Below, one piece after another: positions 7,338 to 17,700 of a DNA stretch of 64,000 nt. A program made the position numbers and the translations under genes. The DNA is from CAVVFX01 sp963747535 (GTDB lineage: Bacteria; Acidobacteriota; Terriglobia; Bryobacterales; Bryobacteraceae): positions 1 through 64,000 of the forward strand of contig CAVVFX010000002.1 of NCBI GenBank assembly GCA_963747535.1, read 5' to 3'. The notes beneath the pieces were generated by a model, which saw only the letters and a program-made list of their open reading frames with translations, was not told the origin of the DNA and did not search any database. The stretch's first letter is position 1. Every line of letters starts with the position of its first letter.

Positions 7338-10300
7338 ATGGCGCTTCCGGATTCCGGCACAGTTGCGGTCCTCGCTGAGAAACCTTCGGTCGCCCGAGAC
7401 ATCGCCCGCGTGGTCGGTGCAGCATCCAAGGGCGACGGATATCTGCACGGCAACGGATACGTGGTGACGTGGGCGATCGGCCACCTGGTTGCGCTCCCCG
7501 AGCCGCACCAGATCAATCCGGAGTGGCGTCGATGGCGGCGCGAGACGCTCCCTATGCTGCCAGCCGAGTGGCCTCTCGTCGTTTACGAAAAGACTCGCGA
7601 CCAGTTTGAGGTGGTGCGCAAAATTCTGGATTCGCCACGTGTGTCGAGTATCGTCTGCGCCACCGACGCCGGCCGCGAAGGCGAGCTCATCTTCCGCTAC
7701 ATCTATGAGGCGGCCCACTGCCACAAGCCGGTCAGCCGTTTGTGGATCTCCTCCCTGACGACCGAAGCCATCCGCAACGGGTTTGCGAAGCTGAAGCCCG
7801 GCGTGTATTACGATCCTCTCGCGGACGCAGCCCGCGGACGCAGCCGGGCCGACTGGCTGGTGGGCATGAACCTCTCCCGGGCCTATTCCATCGCGTACAA
7901 CGAAGAGCTCTCCGTGGGTCGCGTCCAGACACCGACTCTTGCCATGCTGGTCGACCGCGAACTGGCCATCCGCAACTTCGTCCCCGAGGATTATTTGGAA
8001 GTTCAGGTCACTTTCCGGCCAATGGGGCGGAAAGATGGCGTCAGCTCCGCAGACGGGCAGAGCTATCAGGGGACTTGGTTTCGACAGCAGGACGGTAAGG
8101 CCGAAAAAGAAACTCTCCAGAAGTCGATGCGTCTCGCGGTCGACGGGGAGGAAGCCGCGCAAATCGTTGCTCGCGCGCGCACCGGCCGCGCGGCTATTGA
8201 ATCGATCGAGGCCGAAACGCAGCGCATGCCGCCGCCCCCGCTCTACGACCTCACCGAGTTGCAGCGCCACGCCAACCGCCTTTTCGGCTTCAGCGCACAA
8301 AAAACGCTGGACCTCGCGCAAGCTCTCTACGAACGTCACAAGCTCATCAGTTATCCCCGTACCGATAGCCGGCATCTCTCACGTGACGTCGCCGCGACTC
8401 TGCCGCGCATTGTTGACGCCGTCAAGGGGCCGTATACCGAGCACCTCGCGCCCGGGACCGGTGAGCGTGCGTTAGGACGGCGCTTCGTCGACGATGCCAA
8501 GGTCGCCGACCACCATGCCATCATCCCGACCACCACGCCACTCGATCACGCGAGCCCGTCTCCCGACGAACGCAAGATCTACGACCTGATCTGCCGCCGC
8601 CTGCTCAGCGCCTGGCATGATGACCACATCTGGTCCGTGACCACCGTTATCACGGTCATCGTCAATGGCCAGATGGTCGATCGCTACCACACGTCGGGAA
8701 CCGCCATCCAACAAATAGGCTGGAAGGCGCTCGAACTCGCGGACCGGAAGCGCAATGCCGATGACTCTCCTTCCCTGCCCTCCAATCTCGCGAAGGACCA
8801 ACCTCAAGACGTCGTCGACGCCAAACCGCTGCGCAAGACTACGCGTCCTCCTAAACGGCTTACGGAAGCGACGCTGCTCACCGCCATGGAAACCGCAGGC
8901 AAGACCCTCGAAGAGAAGGAACTCTCGGACGCTATGAAGGAGACCGGGCTTGGCACTCCGGCCACGCGTGCGGCGATCATCGAGGTGCTGCTGAAGCGCG
9001 ACTACATCGTGCGCAACGGCAAGAGCCTGGAGGCCACCGAAAAGGGCATCCGGTTGATCGAAGTGGTACACCCCGAAGTCAAGAGTCCCGCGATGACTGG
9101 CCAGTGGGAAGCGGAGTTGCAGCGTATCCATCGAGGGTCCGGAAAGTTAGAGCCGTTCATTCACGGGATTGAGGAATATGTCCGGCAGGTGGTCGGGAAG
9201 GTGGGTACGGTGGTTGCTAGCGAGGCGCGACCAGCAGCGAACGTCTGCTACGCAGACGGGCAGACCACAAAAAACGATGGTCCGCCCCACGGTTTGCCTG
9301 GCGAGGCGCTCCTCGAACTGCTGCGGCGAACGTTTGGATTCTCCGGATTCCGGCCCAACCAGGAAGCTGTCTGCCAAGCCGCGGTCGAAGGCAAGGACGT
9401 GCTGCTCGTCATGCCTACCGGCTCCGGCAAGTCGCTGTGCTACCAGTTACCGGCCATCGCACGTGGAGGCACCGCACTGGTCATCAGCCCACTCATAGCC
9501 CTAATGGAAGACCAGGTCGCCGGTCTACAGTCGAGAGGCTTCGCCGTGGAACGTATCCACTCGGGACGCGACCGCGCTTCCTCCCGCCAGGCTTGCATCG
9601 ACTATCTCAACGGTCAGTTGCAGTTTCTCTTCATCGCGCCGGAGCGTCTGCGCGTGACCGGTTTCCCCGAGATGCTGGCCAAACGCAAGCCTTCGCTCAT
9701 CGCTATCGATGAGGCGCACTGCATCTCCCAATGGGGCCACGATTTTCGACCGGATTACCGGATGCTCGGCCACTATCTTCCTTCCCTGCGGCCGGCGCCG
9801 GTGATTGCGCTCACAGCTACCGCGACACCGATCGTGCAGGACGACATCGCCGCGCAGCTGGGGCTTGCGCAGCCGACCCGGTTCATCCACGGCTTCCGGC
9901 GCGACAACATCGCTATCGAAGCCGTCGAAATCGCCACCTCTCGCCGCAACGACATGGCGGAACGCCTGCTGCTCGACAAGGCTCGCCGCCCAGCCATCGT
10001 CTATACTCCCACGCGCAAACAGGCCGATGCGCTGGCGGCCCAATTGAACCGGCTGTTTCCCACGGCGGCATATCATGCAGGGCTCGATACGGGGCATCGC
10101 AAACGAGTCCAGGAGCAGTTTCTCGCCGGGCGGATCGAGGTCATGGTGGCCACTATCGCTTTCGGCATGGGAATCGACAAGCCCGATGTCCGGACCGTGA
10201 TTCACACGGCGTTGCCGGGAAGCCTCGAAGCCTACTATCAGGAGATCGGACGTGCGGGCCGCGACGGACAGCCGAGCCGCGCCCTGCTGATGCACTCCTA

Positions 10301-11402
10301 CGCCGATCGCTACACGCACGATTTTTTCATCGAACGCGACTATCCCGACGTCACGATCCTCGATGCGATTTACGCCCGGCTGCGCCCCGAACCGCAGGCG
10401 AAAGAGGTTCTGCACAAGCAGATGCGCATCGACTCGGACACGTTCGAGAAGGCTCTCGAAAAGCTGTGGATCCATCGCGGCGCGACGCTGGATTTCGCCG
10501 AGAACGCGAGCCGCGGATCGTCCGACTGGCGGGATTCCTACATTGCGCAAGGCGAGCAGAAGCGCGCCCAGATCGATCTGGTGATCCGTTTCGCGGCCAG
10601 CAATCATTGCCGCATGTCCACACTGGTCCGTCACTTCGGCGATTTCGCCGACGGAAAGACCAACTGCGGGATCTGCGACTTCTGCGCTCCCACGGAATGT
10701 GCCGCGCAGCAGTTCCGCATAGCGACCGAGGCCGAGCGCGAGACCATCCTAACCGTCGTCAAGACTCTCCGCACCGTCGGGGTCAAATCGACCGGAAAAC
10801 TGCACGCCGAGTTATTTCCAAAGGGCGAGATGGTGCGCGACGAATTCGAAGAGATCCTGGGCGCTATGGCGCGGGCGGGGCTCGTTTACCTGACGGAAGC
10901 CGTATTCGAAAAGGACGGCAAGAGCATCCCGTACCGCAAGGTGAGTCTCGCGCGCGAGGCGCAATTTGTCGACGAAGCGTCGCTCGCCGACTTTGTGGTA
11001 AAGGACGCCGGGTCCACGACAGCCAAGCCGAAGACCGGGAAGAAATCGAAGCGCAAGCGAGAGCCGGTATCGAGCCGGGGTGCCGTCAGGGCCCGTAGGC
11101 GAGAGGTTTCCGCGGGTTCTGCCAAGCAAAGCGCACCCGTGCCGCCACCGCCGTCCGCCGGACCCGAGCCCAATCCGCACATCGAGGACGCCTTGCGGAA
11201 ATGGCGCCTGGCCGAGGCCAGACGTCTCGGCGTTCCCGCTTTCCGCGTCCTTACCGACCGGGCGCTACGCGCCATGGCCATCAACCGGCCCGTCACGGCG
11301 GCCGAACTGCTTGCCATCCCTGGAATCGGCATCGCTACAGTCGAAAAATATGGCCGGCAGTTTTATCGCATACTGAACAGTACTGCCGAGCAAAGACCAT
11401 GA
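7338..11402 (+). CDS. Topoisomerase III-RecQ helicase fusion
   Basis: A single 1354-aa polypeptide joining two enzymes that normally work as partners in decatenation and recombination-intermediate resolution. Residues 1-~620 are type IA topoisomerase III. They show the TOPRIM Glu in AEKPS, DAGREGELI, RGRSRADWLVGMNLSRA, the catalytic Tyr339 in SYPRTDSRHLS, and HHAIIPT. Residues ~636-652 are a linker encoded by a dispersed repeat. Residues ~655-1200 are RecQ: Walker A MPTGSGKS (692-699), DEAH from 791, ALTATATP, motif VI QEIGRAGRDGQ, and zinc-site cysteines in TNCGICDFC, then a winged-helix region. Residues ~1275-1350 are an HRDC domain. All catalytic motifs of both halves are intact. ATG 7338 follows GGAG. 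The usual C-terminal zinc fingers of TopB are absent and RecQ takes their place. Confidence 0.94.
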   Translation: MALPDSGTVAVLAEKPSVARDIARVVGAASKGDGYLHGNGYVVTWAIGHLVALPEPHQINPEWRRWRRETLPMLPAEWPLVVYEKTRDQFEVVRKILDSPRVSSIVCATDAGREGELIFRYIYEAAHCHKPVSRLWISSLTTEAIRNGFAKLKPGVYYDPLADAARGRSRADWLVGMNLSRAYSIAYNEELSVGRVQTPTLAMLVDRELAIRNFVPEDYLEVQVTFRPMGRKDGVSSADGQSYQGTWFRQQDGKAEKETLQKSMRLAVDGEEAAQIVARARTGRAAIESIEAETQRMPPPPLYDLTELQRHANRLFGFSAQKTLDLAQALYERHKLISYPRTDSRHLSRDVAATLPRIVDAVKGPYTEHLAPGTGERALGRRFVDDAKVADHHAIIPTTTPLDHASPSPDERKIYDLICRRLLSAWHDDHIWSVTTVITVIVNGQMVDRYHTSGTAIQQIGWKALELADRKRNADDSPSLPSNLAKDQPQDVVDAKPLRKTTRPPKRLTEATLLTAMETAGKTLEEKELSDAMKETGLGTPATRAAIIEVLLKRDYIVRNGKSLEATEKGIRLIEVVHPEVKSPAMTGQWEAELQRIHRGSGKLEPFIHGIEEYVRQVVGKVGTVVASEARPAANVCYADGQTTKNDGPPHGLPGEALLELLRRTFGFSGFRPNQEAVCQAAVEGKDVLLVMPTGSGKSLCYQLPAIARGGTALVISPLIALMEDQVAGLQSRGFAVERIHSGRDRASSRQACIDYLNGQLQFLFIAPERLRVTGFPEMLAKRKPSLIAIDEAHCISQWGHDFRPDYRMLGHYLPSLRPAPVIALTATATPIVQDDIAAQLGLAQPTRFIHGFRRDNIAIEAVEIATSRRNDMAERLLLDKARRPAIVYTPTRKQADALAAQLNRLFPTAAYHAGLDTGHRKRVQEQFLAGRIEVMVATIAFGMGIDKPDVRTVIHTALPGSLEAYYQEIGRAGRDGQPSRALLMHSYADRYTHDFFIERDYPDVTILDAIYARLRPEPQAKEVLHKQMRIDSDTFEKALEKLWIHRGATLDFAENASRGSSDWRDSYIAQGEQKRAQIDLVIRFAASNHCRMSTLVRHFGDFADGKTNCGICDFCAPTECAAQQFRIATEAERETILTVVKTLRTVGVKSTGKLHAELFPKGEMVRDEFEEILGAMARAGLVYLTEAVFEKDGKSIPYRKVSLAREAQFVDEASLADFVVKDAGSTTAKPKTGKKSKRKREPVSSRGAVRARRREVSAGSAKQSAPVPPPPSAGPEPNPHIEDALRKWRLAEARRLGVPAFRVLTDRALRAMAINRPVTAAELLAIPGIGIATVEKYGRQFYRILNSTAEQRP
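9242..9291. repeat. REP-like repeat, copy B, inside the fusion gene
   Basis: Same two-stem unit as copies A and C: GTCTGCTACGCAGAC then GCAGACCA-loop-TGGTCCGC. It is read in frame as VCYADGQTTKNDGPP and lies exactly between the topoisomerase and helicase domains. Confidence 0.85.
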
Positions 11403-11695
11403 CGGCTAGCCTGTGCTCCAGTTGCCCACATCCGGGGGTTGGGCGGACCAGTCAGGTACACCGTTTCAGAAGTTCGCCAACGTATTCTGCCACACCGACT
11501 CCCTAAGCAAGCGGTACTGTACGCCAATTTCTGCAAGTTGGTACTAGTTCCGAACAAGCCCATTGAGACGATTGGGGAGCTGAGCGATAAGGCGACCTAA
11601 CGGTGATTATTCATCTGGAAAGCAAATGCTGTATCCTTCTCGCGAGCGATCTGACGAAATCTTCGATACAGTAAAGCGAGGAGGTCCAGGACCAC
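11403..11695. other. Non-coding stretch, nothing recognised
   Basis: A short frame near 11469-11600 encodes about 40 residues without recognisable family features. No terminator was seen after the fusion gene. Confidence 0.4.
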
Positions 11696-11888
11696 ATGAT
11701 CCCCAAAATGCTTCGCAGATTTATTTGCGTTGCTGCTCGTGGCGATTGGTTGCGGACTGGGTCAGGTGACCATTCCCGACACTCCTGCCGGACATACGCT
11801 CCAAGCGTGGCTGGATGCCTTCAATAGCGGCGACCGCTCCAGGATCGAGACGTATGTAAAGACCGTGGACCAGTCGCTTCTCAAGTGA
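11696..11888 (+). pseudogene. Truncated secreted NTF2-like/hydrolase N-terminus
   Basis: AGGAGG precedes an ATG at 11696, and the encoded start (MIPKMLRRF) runs out of frame. One base shifted, the sequence reads as a signal peptide (LFALLLVAIGCGLGQ) followed by TIPDTPAGHTLQAWLDAFNSG. The latter is typical of the NTF2-like entry segment of secreted acidobacterial hydrolases. It stops at TGA 11886-11888 after about 40 residues. This is a frameshifted and truncated remnant. The family assignment rests on pattern recognition only. Confidence 0.55.
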
Positions 11889-11898
11889 GACGGATGTT

Positions 11899-12000
11899 AT
11901 GCGTGAGTCGGTTCCACGTGTCGTGATCGTTAGTGGAGGCTTTGGTGGATTGGCCTTCGCCAAGGCCTTGAAGAGGGCCCGGGGCAACAAGTCGCTGTAG
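11899..12000 (+). pseudogene. N-terminal fragment of a type II NADH dehydrogenase-like flavoprotein
   Basis: A 33-codon ORF, MRESVPRVVIVSGGFGGLAF and on to AKALKRA, matches the FAD-binding Rossmann start (V-I-V-x-G-G-F-G-G-L) of NDH-2-type NADH:quinone oxidoreductases. Ser replaces the first Gly of GxGxxG. It ends in TAG after 33 aa, where the family needs about 400. It lies 10 bp after another truncated gene, so this stretch is a graveyard of 5' gene ends. Confidence 0.6.
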
Positions 12001-12233
12001 AAACGCCGGAGCGTGTTCTCGGTTACTGAGCAATGGAGAAATCACCCGGCTTTGTGGAGTCCCTTTGCGCGGTCGAGTCCATTTACCAAGCTGTCCCTTG
12101 CTTCCCACTTCTCCTACCGGTCCTGCAGTCACATCCGGATCAGCTTCAATACGCTCCGGTCCATTACTCGCATTCGTACACACGCATGTAAAAGAGCAGG
12201 CGTGGTCTTCTGACGAACCGCCGGATAGGTATT
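12001..12233. other. Non-coding, nothing recognised
   Basis: No frame here resembles a family, and no structure was noted. Confidence 0.4.
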
Positions 12234-14093
12234 TCAGAAGTGCTTGGGCATTGGTGCCGGTGCAGAATAGCTTAGCTTGAGTCCCCAGTCGGCATCGGAC
12301 GGGAAGTCGGGGAGCTGGATTTCGCCGATGTTGTTGGACTGCAGCGTGCCGCTGCCTACGTCCTTCCAAGTTCCATCGCGCGGATCGAACCACTGGGCGC
12401 TGTAGATACTCATGAGCCGCGCACCGCGTACCAGGCTGCGGGGGCAGCCTTTCTCGAAATAGACAAGGAAATGCTCGCGATCGGCTGTGCGGGCAGCGTA
12501 CGCCCAACCTTCATAGCCTTTCGTAACATGCGTCTTGTTGGGTACGGCGAGGTCCGGATCGGGCACGAGATCCTGATAACGCTTGCCGATGGACATCGCG
12601 AACAGGCGCAAGTATTTCATCTGAGCGCCGGAATTCCATTGAAACGCGTCCCACATCTTCACTGGCGCAGCCGCTTCGATATCGGCACCCCAAATGCCTT
12701 CCGCACCGTAGACGTGGCCGGCAAGTCCACCCGATAAGAAGCTACCGTACATAGCAGAGCGCACGTACTGATCGTCCTTGGCCGTGCCGCCGGGAGCTCC
12801 GTACTTGTAGCCACCGCCCTGGCCGCGAGCGTCGATGTAGCCTGAATAATAGGGCTCGCCATTTAGGCCGGGCCGCGGGTTCGGTGCGCGAAAAATGTCG
12901 GTCATGTACCAGTAGTATTCATGCTCGCGCTTGTTGCCAGTCTGATGCAGAGTGACCCAGGAATCTTCACCCCAGTTGGTTAACGTGGAGGGATTTGCGT
13001 TGGCGGACAGCAGCGTGCCGAACGGCGGAGGGCCGTATAGCCTGAGCACTCCATTGATAGCGTCGAGGAAGTCCGGAACCGTGATGCTCTGCTGGATGAT
13101 GTCGAGATGGATGGGGCTGAGGACCGTATTGTTGGCCTGATAACGGCTCCATACGTACTGAATGAAGCGGGAGTAGGAGTCCGGCCATGAATAGTACTTC
13201 TTCCAGCACTCGCTGGCGTCGCGGCGCGAGACTTCGATGAAGGGGACGAAGCCCTGGTCGTTGAGGTAGTCGATCTTGCGGTCCAGGTAGCGGAAGTATT
13301 CCGGGTTAATGCGGTCCATGTCGGGGAAAACGTTCTCGTAGCCAGGGACCTTACCGGGGAAGAGGAACGGGCGACCGCCCTCGTTGGTCATGTTCTTGGC
13401 ACTGCCGGTGCGAGCATCGAGGCCGGTTCCGAACTCGATCCATGCGGAGCGGACCGTGGTCTTGTCGGGATCGTCCATGACAATCCGCCAGGACTGCCCA
13501 TCAGGGTGCCAGTTCGGGAACGCAGCAATGATGTTCACCCAGTTGTACCCCTGCGTCTTGCGATAGCGGACGTAGTCTTGAAAGCCCGCGTTGGGGCCAA
13601 TTGGGTGGTCGCTCGCGTCGTCGCGCCAGCGGAAGCGATTGGTGCCAGCCGCGTACCACGTGTCGCCGATCACGAAGAACGGATTACCATCGGCCTGTTC
13701 GAGCGCGTGCCGATTCGCGGTAGCGCGCAGAAAGCCACGGCGGACCGGATTCTGCTGCTTCTCCGGCTCGGTCCAGTTGATGGCAGTGAAGGAACCGGCC
13801 TTGCCGCTCAGTCCCGTGTCCGACGGCGACGAGCCGCTACGCCACGCCCAAGTGCCGGGTGCCGTTGCAAGGACGCGCACACGGAAGGTATTTCCGCCGT
13901 CCCAGAAACCGTAGACACGTTTCTGGAAACCAGGGCCGATGAGGTCGACCCAGACGGTCACCTCCGTATATGGATTGCCGTATCTGGCGTCGCTGGAGAG
14001 CGTCAGTTCCTGCTTTTCCCAGACGTGGACTGGCGCAGCGAGGGTGGCTGTGGAGGCCATCAGTAGCCCGGCGATGAATGGGCTGGTCTTCAT
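12234..14093 (-). CDS. Secreted DUF5060/DUF4038 glycoside hydrolase (GH140-like)
   Basis: Predicted secreted glycosidase of 619 aa. After a signal peptide (MKTSPFIAGLLMASTATLAA), residues ~20-110 form a DUF5060-type beta-sandwich (VHVWEKQELTL, FWDGGNTFRVRVLATAPGTW). The catalytic DUF4038-type TIM barrel follows (RRGFLRATANRHALEQADG, PFFVIGDTWYAA, YNWVNIIAAFPNW, GFVPFIEVSRRD). The C-terminal ~90 residues look like the collagen-binding-like domain commonly attached (WFDPRDGTW, LPDFPSDADWGLKLSY). DUF4038 proteins include apiosidases acting on pectin side chains, but substrate is not proven here. Catalytic acids were not assigned. The gene is isolated, with no sugar-utilisation neighbours apart from the sulfatase 5 kb away. 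Confidence 0.83.
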   Translation of the reverse strand: MKTSPFIAGLLMASTATLAAPVHVWEKQELTLSSDARYGNPYTEVTVWVDLIGPGFQKRVYGFWDGGNTFRVRVLATAPGTWAWRSGSSPSDTGLSGKAGSFTAINWTEPEKQQNPVRRGFLRATANRHALEQADGNPFFVIGDTWYAAGTNRFRWRDDASDHPIGPNAGFQDYVRYRKTQGYNWVNIIAAFPNWHPDGQSWRIVMDDPDKTTVRSAWIEFGTGLDARTGSAKNMTNEGGRPFLFPGKVPGYENVFPDMDRINPEYFRYLDRKIDYLNDQGFVPFIEVSRRDASECWKKYYSWPDSYSRFIQYVWSRYQANNTVLSPIHLDIIQQSITVPDFLDAINGVLRLYGPPPFGTLLSANANPSTLTNWGEDSWVTLHQTGNKREHEYYWYMTDIFRAPNPRPGLNGEPYYSGYIDARGQGGGYKYGAPGGTAKDDQYVRSAMYGSFLSGGLAGHVYGAEGIWGADIEAAAPVKMWDAFQWNSGAQMKYLRLFAMSIGKRYQDLVPDPDLAVPNKTHVTKGYEGWAYAARTADREHFLVYFEKGCPRSLVRGARLMSIYSAQWFDPRDGTWKDVGSGTLQSNNIGEIQLPDFPSDADWGLKLSYSAPAPMPKHF

Positions 14094-14747
14094 GACGGCG
14101 ATGAGTCTATCACGTTCGGCCAGAGGAGACTTACCGCTTGACTCAATTTCGGCGTACTCGTCGGTGGGTCTGCGCGGGCGCAGTGGATACCGTACCGCTC
14201 ACGGATGAGACGCACGCGAAGACGCCGTCGCGCAAATCGTCGTCGATCTCGCCATACTTTCGTATGGTGGAGACTGCTCCCGTGAGACGTCGGCTAGATA
14301 ATCGAATTATGCGGCGTCGTGGTGAACGCTGTCGCATGGCGCGCGAGAAGATAATCAAAAACAGGATCCCGGCGATGTTAGATTTATAGTATCAAATCCC
14401 CATTTCGAGCCGTGGCCGTCCATTTGCTGACGGTACCGCGAACATGTCCCCGAAATTCTCGAATCCAAATCGCCGACTCAGTCCTCCGTCGGGTACTGGC
14501 GGGACCGTTGCCCTGATACTCACAATTGTCGTTCTTTGCATTGTGGTTGCCGTAATCAAGGATTGTCACGGCGGCGGCCACCTGTTTTCGCCGGCCGTGC
14601 AGCAGAGACCGGTAGAACGTTAACGGCGTCGATGCTGATGCGGACTTGAATCGCACCGCCAAAAATATCTGGGGTGAGCCGGAGTTGCGTTTCGGAGTGG
14701 CCTGCCCCCAGCCGGCTGCTTAGCGCACGGCCACCCACGCGATGCCG
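14094..14747. other. Gene-free region
   Basis: 654 bp between two minus-strand genes. The open frames are short and featureless. No RNA gene or clear repeat was seen. Confidence 0.5.
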
Positions 14748-17700
14748 TCAGAACCCGATTTGCACCAGTTCCTGTTTCGGCTCGGCATAGGAGAGCAGGC
14801 GGAGGTTGCGTTCGAGTTCCGCGATCTGCTTCTCGATTTCGAGCTCCTTTCCCCGTCGCTTGACGATGTCCTCGCGGTAACGGCGCAGGAAATAATCGAT
14901 CGTCTCGACGCGAATTCTGACCGATCCAGTGGGCTTGTTTTCGTCCAGATCCTTGAACGAAAAGTAGGGCGTTCCGGATTTCTCGATGATGCCTTCGATG
15001 GTTCCGTAAATCGGCGCATCGTGGCCGCACTTAAAGTTGGAGATCTCCATGGCAACCAGGTTCGGGTGACGCGCTGTAAACTTGGCAGCCCAGATCTTCT
15101 GATTGGTGCTGGCCGAATAGCGGTTCTTCCAGGCGTCGGAGATATCGAGAGGATGAGAAATAATGCCGGCGCGCACTTCGTCTCCAAACAGCCGGTCCAG
15201 TAGATCTTCGTCGAGCGGCAATAAGCTCTGGGAGAAGATCGGGTAGCCAAGTTTCTGGAACTCATCCAGAATTTCGTGGTTCAGGCCGGGATCGTGATGG
15301 TACGGACGAGCCAGCATGACGATCCCAATGCGGTCCTCACGCTCCAGTTCGTCGAGGACTTCGCGCGCTTTCCGGCGCAGATCGCGTTCAAAGTCGTCGA
15401 GAGCCTTGAAGCCGGCCTCGATGGCGCGAACGTTTTCCGCCGCTGAAAGGCCGAGGATCGACTGGAACGCCGAGAATAGCTGGTGTTCGAGCACCTTCTG
15501 GTTCAGGAAATCCAGCAGAGGATTCAGGTACGTCACGCCGGCTTCGGCGAAGACGTCGTTTTCTTTGGTAAACGCCGCCTTCACGGTTTCCGGGCATGCG
15601 GTGACCGTTGGGCAGGCGTTCGACCCGGTGAGATTGACCAGCGGCGTACGCAGTTTGTCTACCATCGGGAAGAAGAGGATGTCGAGCTTTTTCTTCGCCG
15701 ATTTGAGCGTCAGCAGATTGTGTGCATGAGCAATACCGATCTTAGCCGGGAAGCATGGGTCGATGGCGCCCCGGGTAGCGCCTGCGCGGTATAGCTCCGA
15801 GCTGGTGTAGTCCGAATAAACGATGTTCTCCGCCTTGACGCCCAAGCTCTCGAAATAGGCGTTAACGAATGGCGCATAAACATACATGTTGAGCACGCGG
15901 GGAATGCCGATGCGCAAATTGGGACGGTTTTCCATCAGCGCAGCGCGCTCCCGCTCGTTGCGGAACCACTCGCCGATGAAGCGGCGGCGCGAAGGAATAG
16001 GATCGGCTACCGACGCGGTATTACGGGAGCGGAAGGCTTCGTGAGCGGCCAGATCGACGAAATTTGGATACGCCTTCTTCGCCGCGTCCAGGCCGGCTTT
16101 GATGTCCTTCATGTCGTTCACATCCTCCACGGTCCCTTTCTCGCAGGTGGCGATGATGAGCCGCTGCTCATTCTGCTTCAGCGGAACTTTGGTGACCTTC
16201 TTTATGGGGACAAAGTTGGCCGCGACCGCCTGAGGAGCAGCGGCCCCGGTGGTTACGTCGATGAACGTCCGCAGACAGTTGTTCTTGCAGAAGTAACACC
16301 GCGTATCTTCGTTGCGGGTGGTCCGGTAGGTGATGCGGTCGACTGCGTCCAGTCCGATGAAGGTCGTTTTCTTGCCGTTTTTCCAGAGACGCACGGCCTC
16401 CACGGCCGCTCCGATCGCGCCGGATTCACCACAGTGCTCATGCACGATGATCTCCGGTTCCTGCCCGCTCGCCCGAAAACTGGCGTGGATGAAATCGACC
16501 TCGGCCTTAACTGCCGCGAGGTTGTTCTGCGTGCCGCCCTGCAGAATGAACCGGCGTCCCAGCGCCGCCAGATTCGGAATGCTGGCGACGTAAAGGAAAA
16601 TGTTCTTCGGCAATACCGCCGCGAGGCCCGCCAGGATTTCCTGCGGTTTCCAACCCTGGCGCTGGAAGTTGACGATGTCCGACTGCATGAAGACTGCGCA
16701 GCCGTAACCGAATACCGGCATGCTCGTAGCGGAGAACGCGAGATCCGAGTAATCCTCCACCTTCAGTCCGAAGCCCTCGGCTGTCGATTGCAGGAAATAG
16801 CCGTTGCCGGCGGAACACTGCGTGTTGAGTTTGAAATCCTTCACTCGGCCGTTCTTCAGAACGATAAGTTTAATGTCCTGGCCGCCGACATCCACGATCA
16901 CGTGCGGATCGTTATAGAACTTGACTGCGGCTTCGGTGTGCGCCACGGTTTCGACCAGCGCGACGTCGGCGTGTAAAACGTCTTTGAGGATGTCTTTGGC
17001 ATAGCCCGTAGTCCCCACGCCCAGAACTTCCAGGCGCGCGCCTTGCGCGTCCACCTGTTCCCGCAGTTTGACGAACAGCTCTTTCGTGTCCTGGATCGGA
17101 TTGCCGTTGGAAAGCTGGTAGACTTTCAGCAAAACGTCCCCGTCCTCCGAGAGGACAGCGGCTTTCGTCGATGTCGATCCGGCGTCCAGGCCCACAAAAC
17201 CGTAGATGGTTTCGCCGGATTTGAGGGTCGCAGGAACGAACTTTTTCCGTTTGAACCGCTCGCGAAAACCGGCGAGTTCATGCGGGGAGTCGACTAGTCC
17301 GCGGCTACCGGACTCAGCTTTTTCCTTTTCGCGCCCATGCTCCATGTAATAGAGAAGATCGTCGACTCCGCGATAGCAGCCGACGCACTCTTCTTCGTCC
17401 TTGCCGAATTCGATTGCGCCAATGGCCGCGAAATACTGCGCGTTTTCGGGCACCTTGATCAGATCCGCGGGCTTGGCGCCTTCGGGAATCGCAACCTTAC
17501 GCTCCACCCACATGCGCGGAATATTGGCCTGCCAGGCTTCCCGCATGCCGCGGATGAAGGAGTTCGGCCCCCCAAGCAGCAGAACATGGGGCTTCAATGT
17601 ATGCCCGCGCGTCAAAACCGAAAGGTTCTGCAACACGATGGCTTCGAAAAGCGAAGCCATCAGTTCATCGGGAGGCGTTCCTTCTTTCTGCAGACTGTTG

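Noticed and set aside
9525..10634. Long antisense open frames inside the Topo-RecQ gene (for example minus 9525-10634, plus 9731-11098)
   Set aside because: They overlap strong RecQ and zinc-site coding in another frame, show no family features, and are typical by-products of high GC content.
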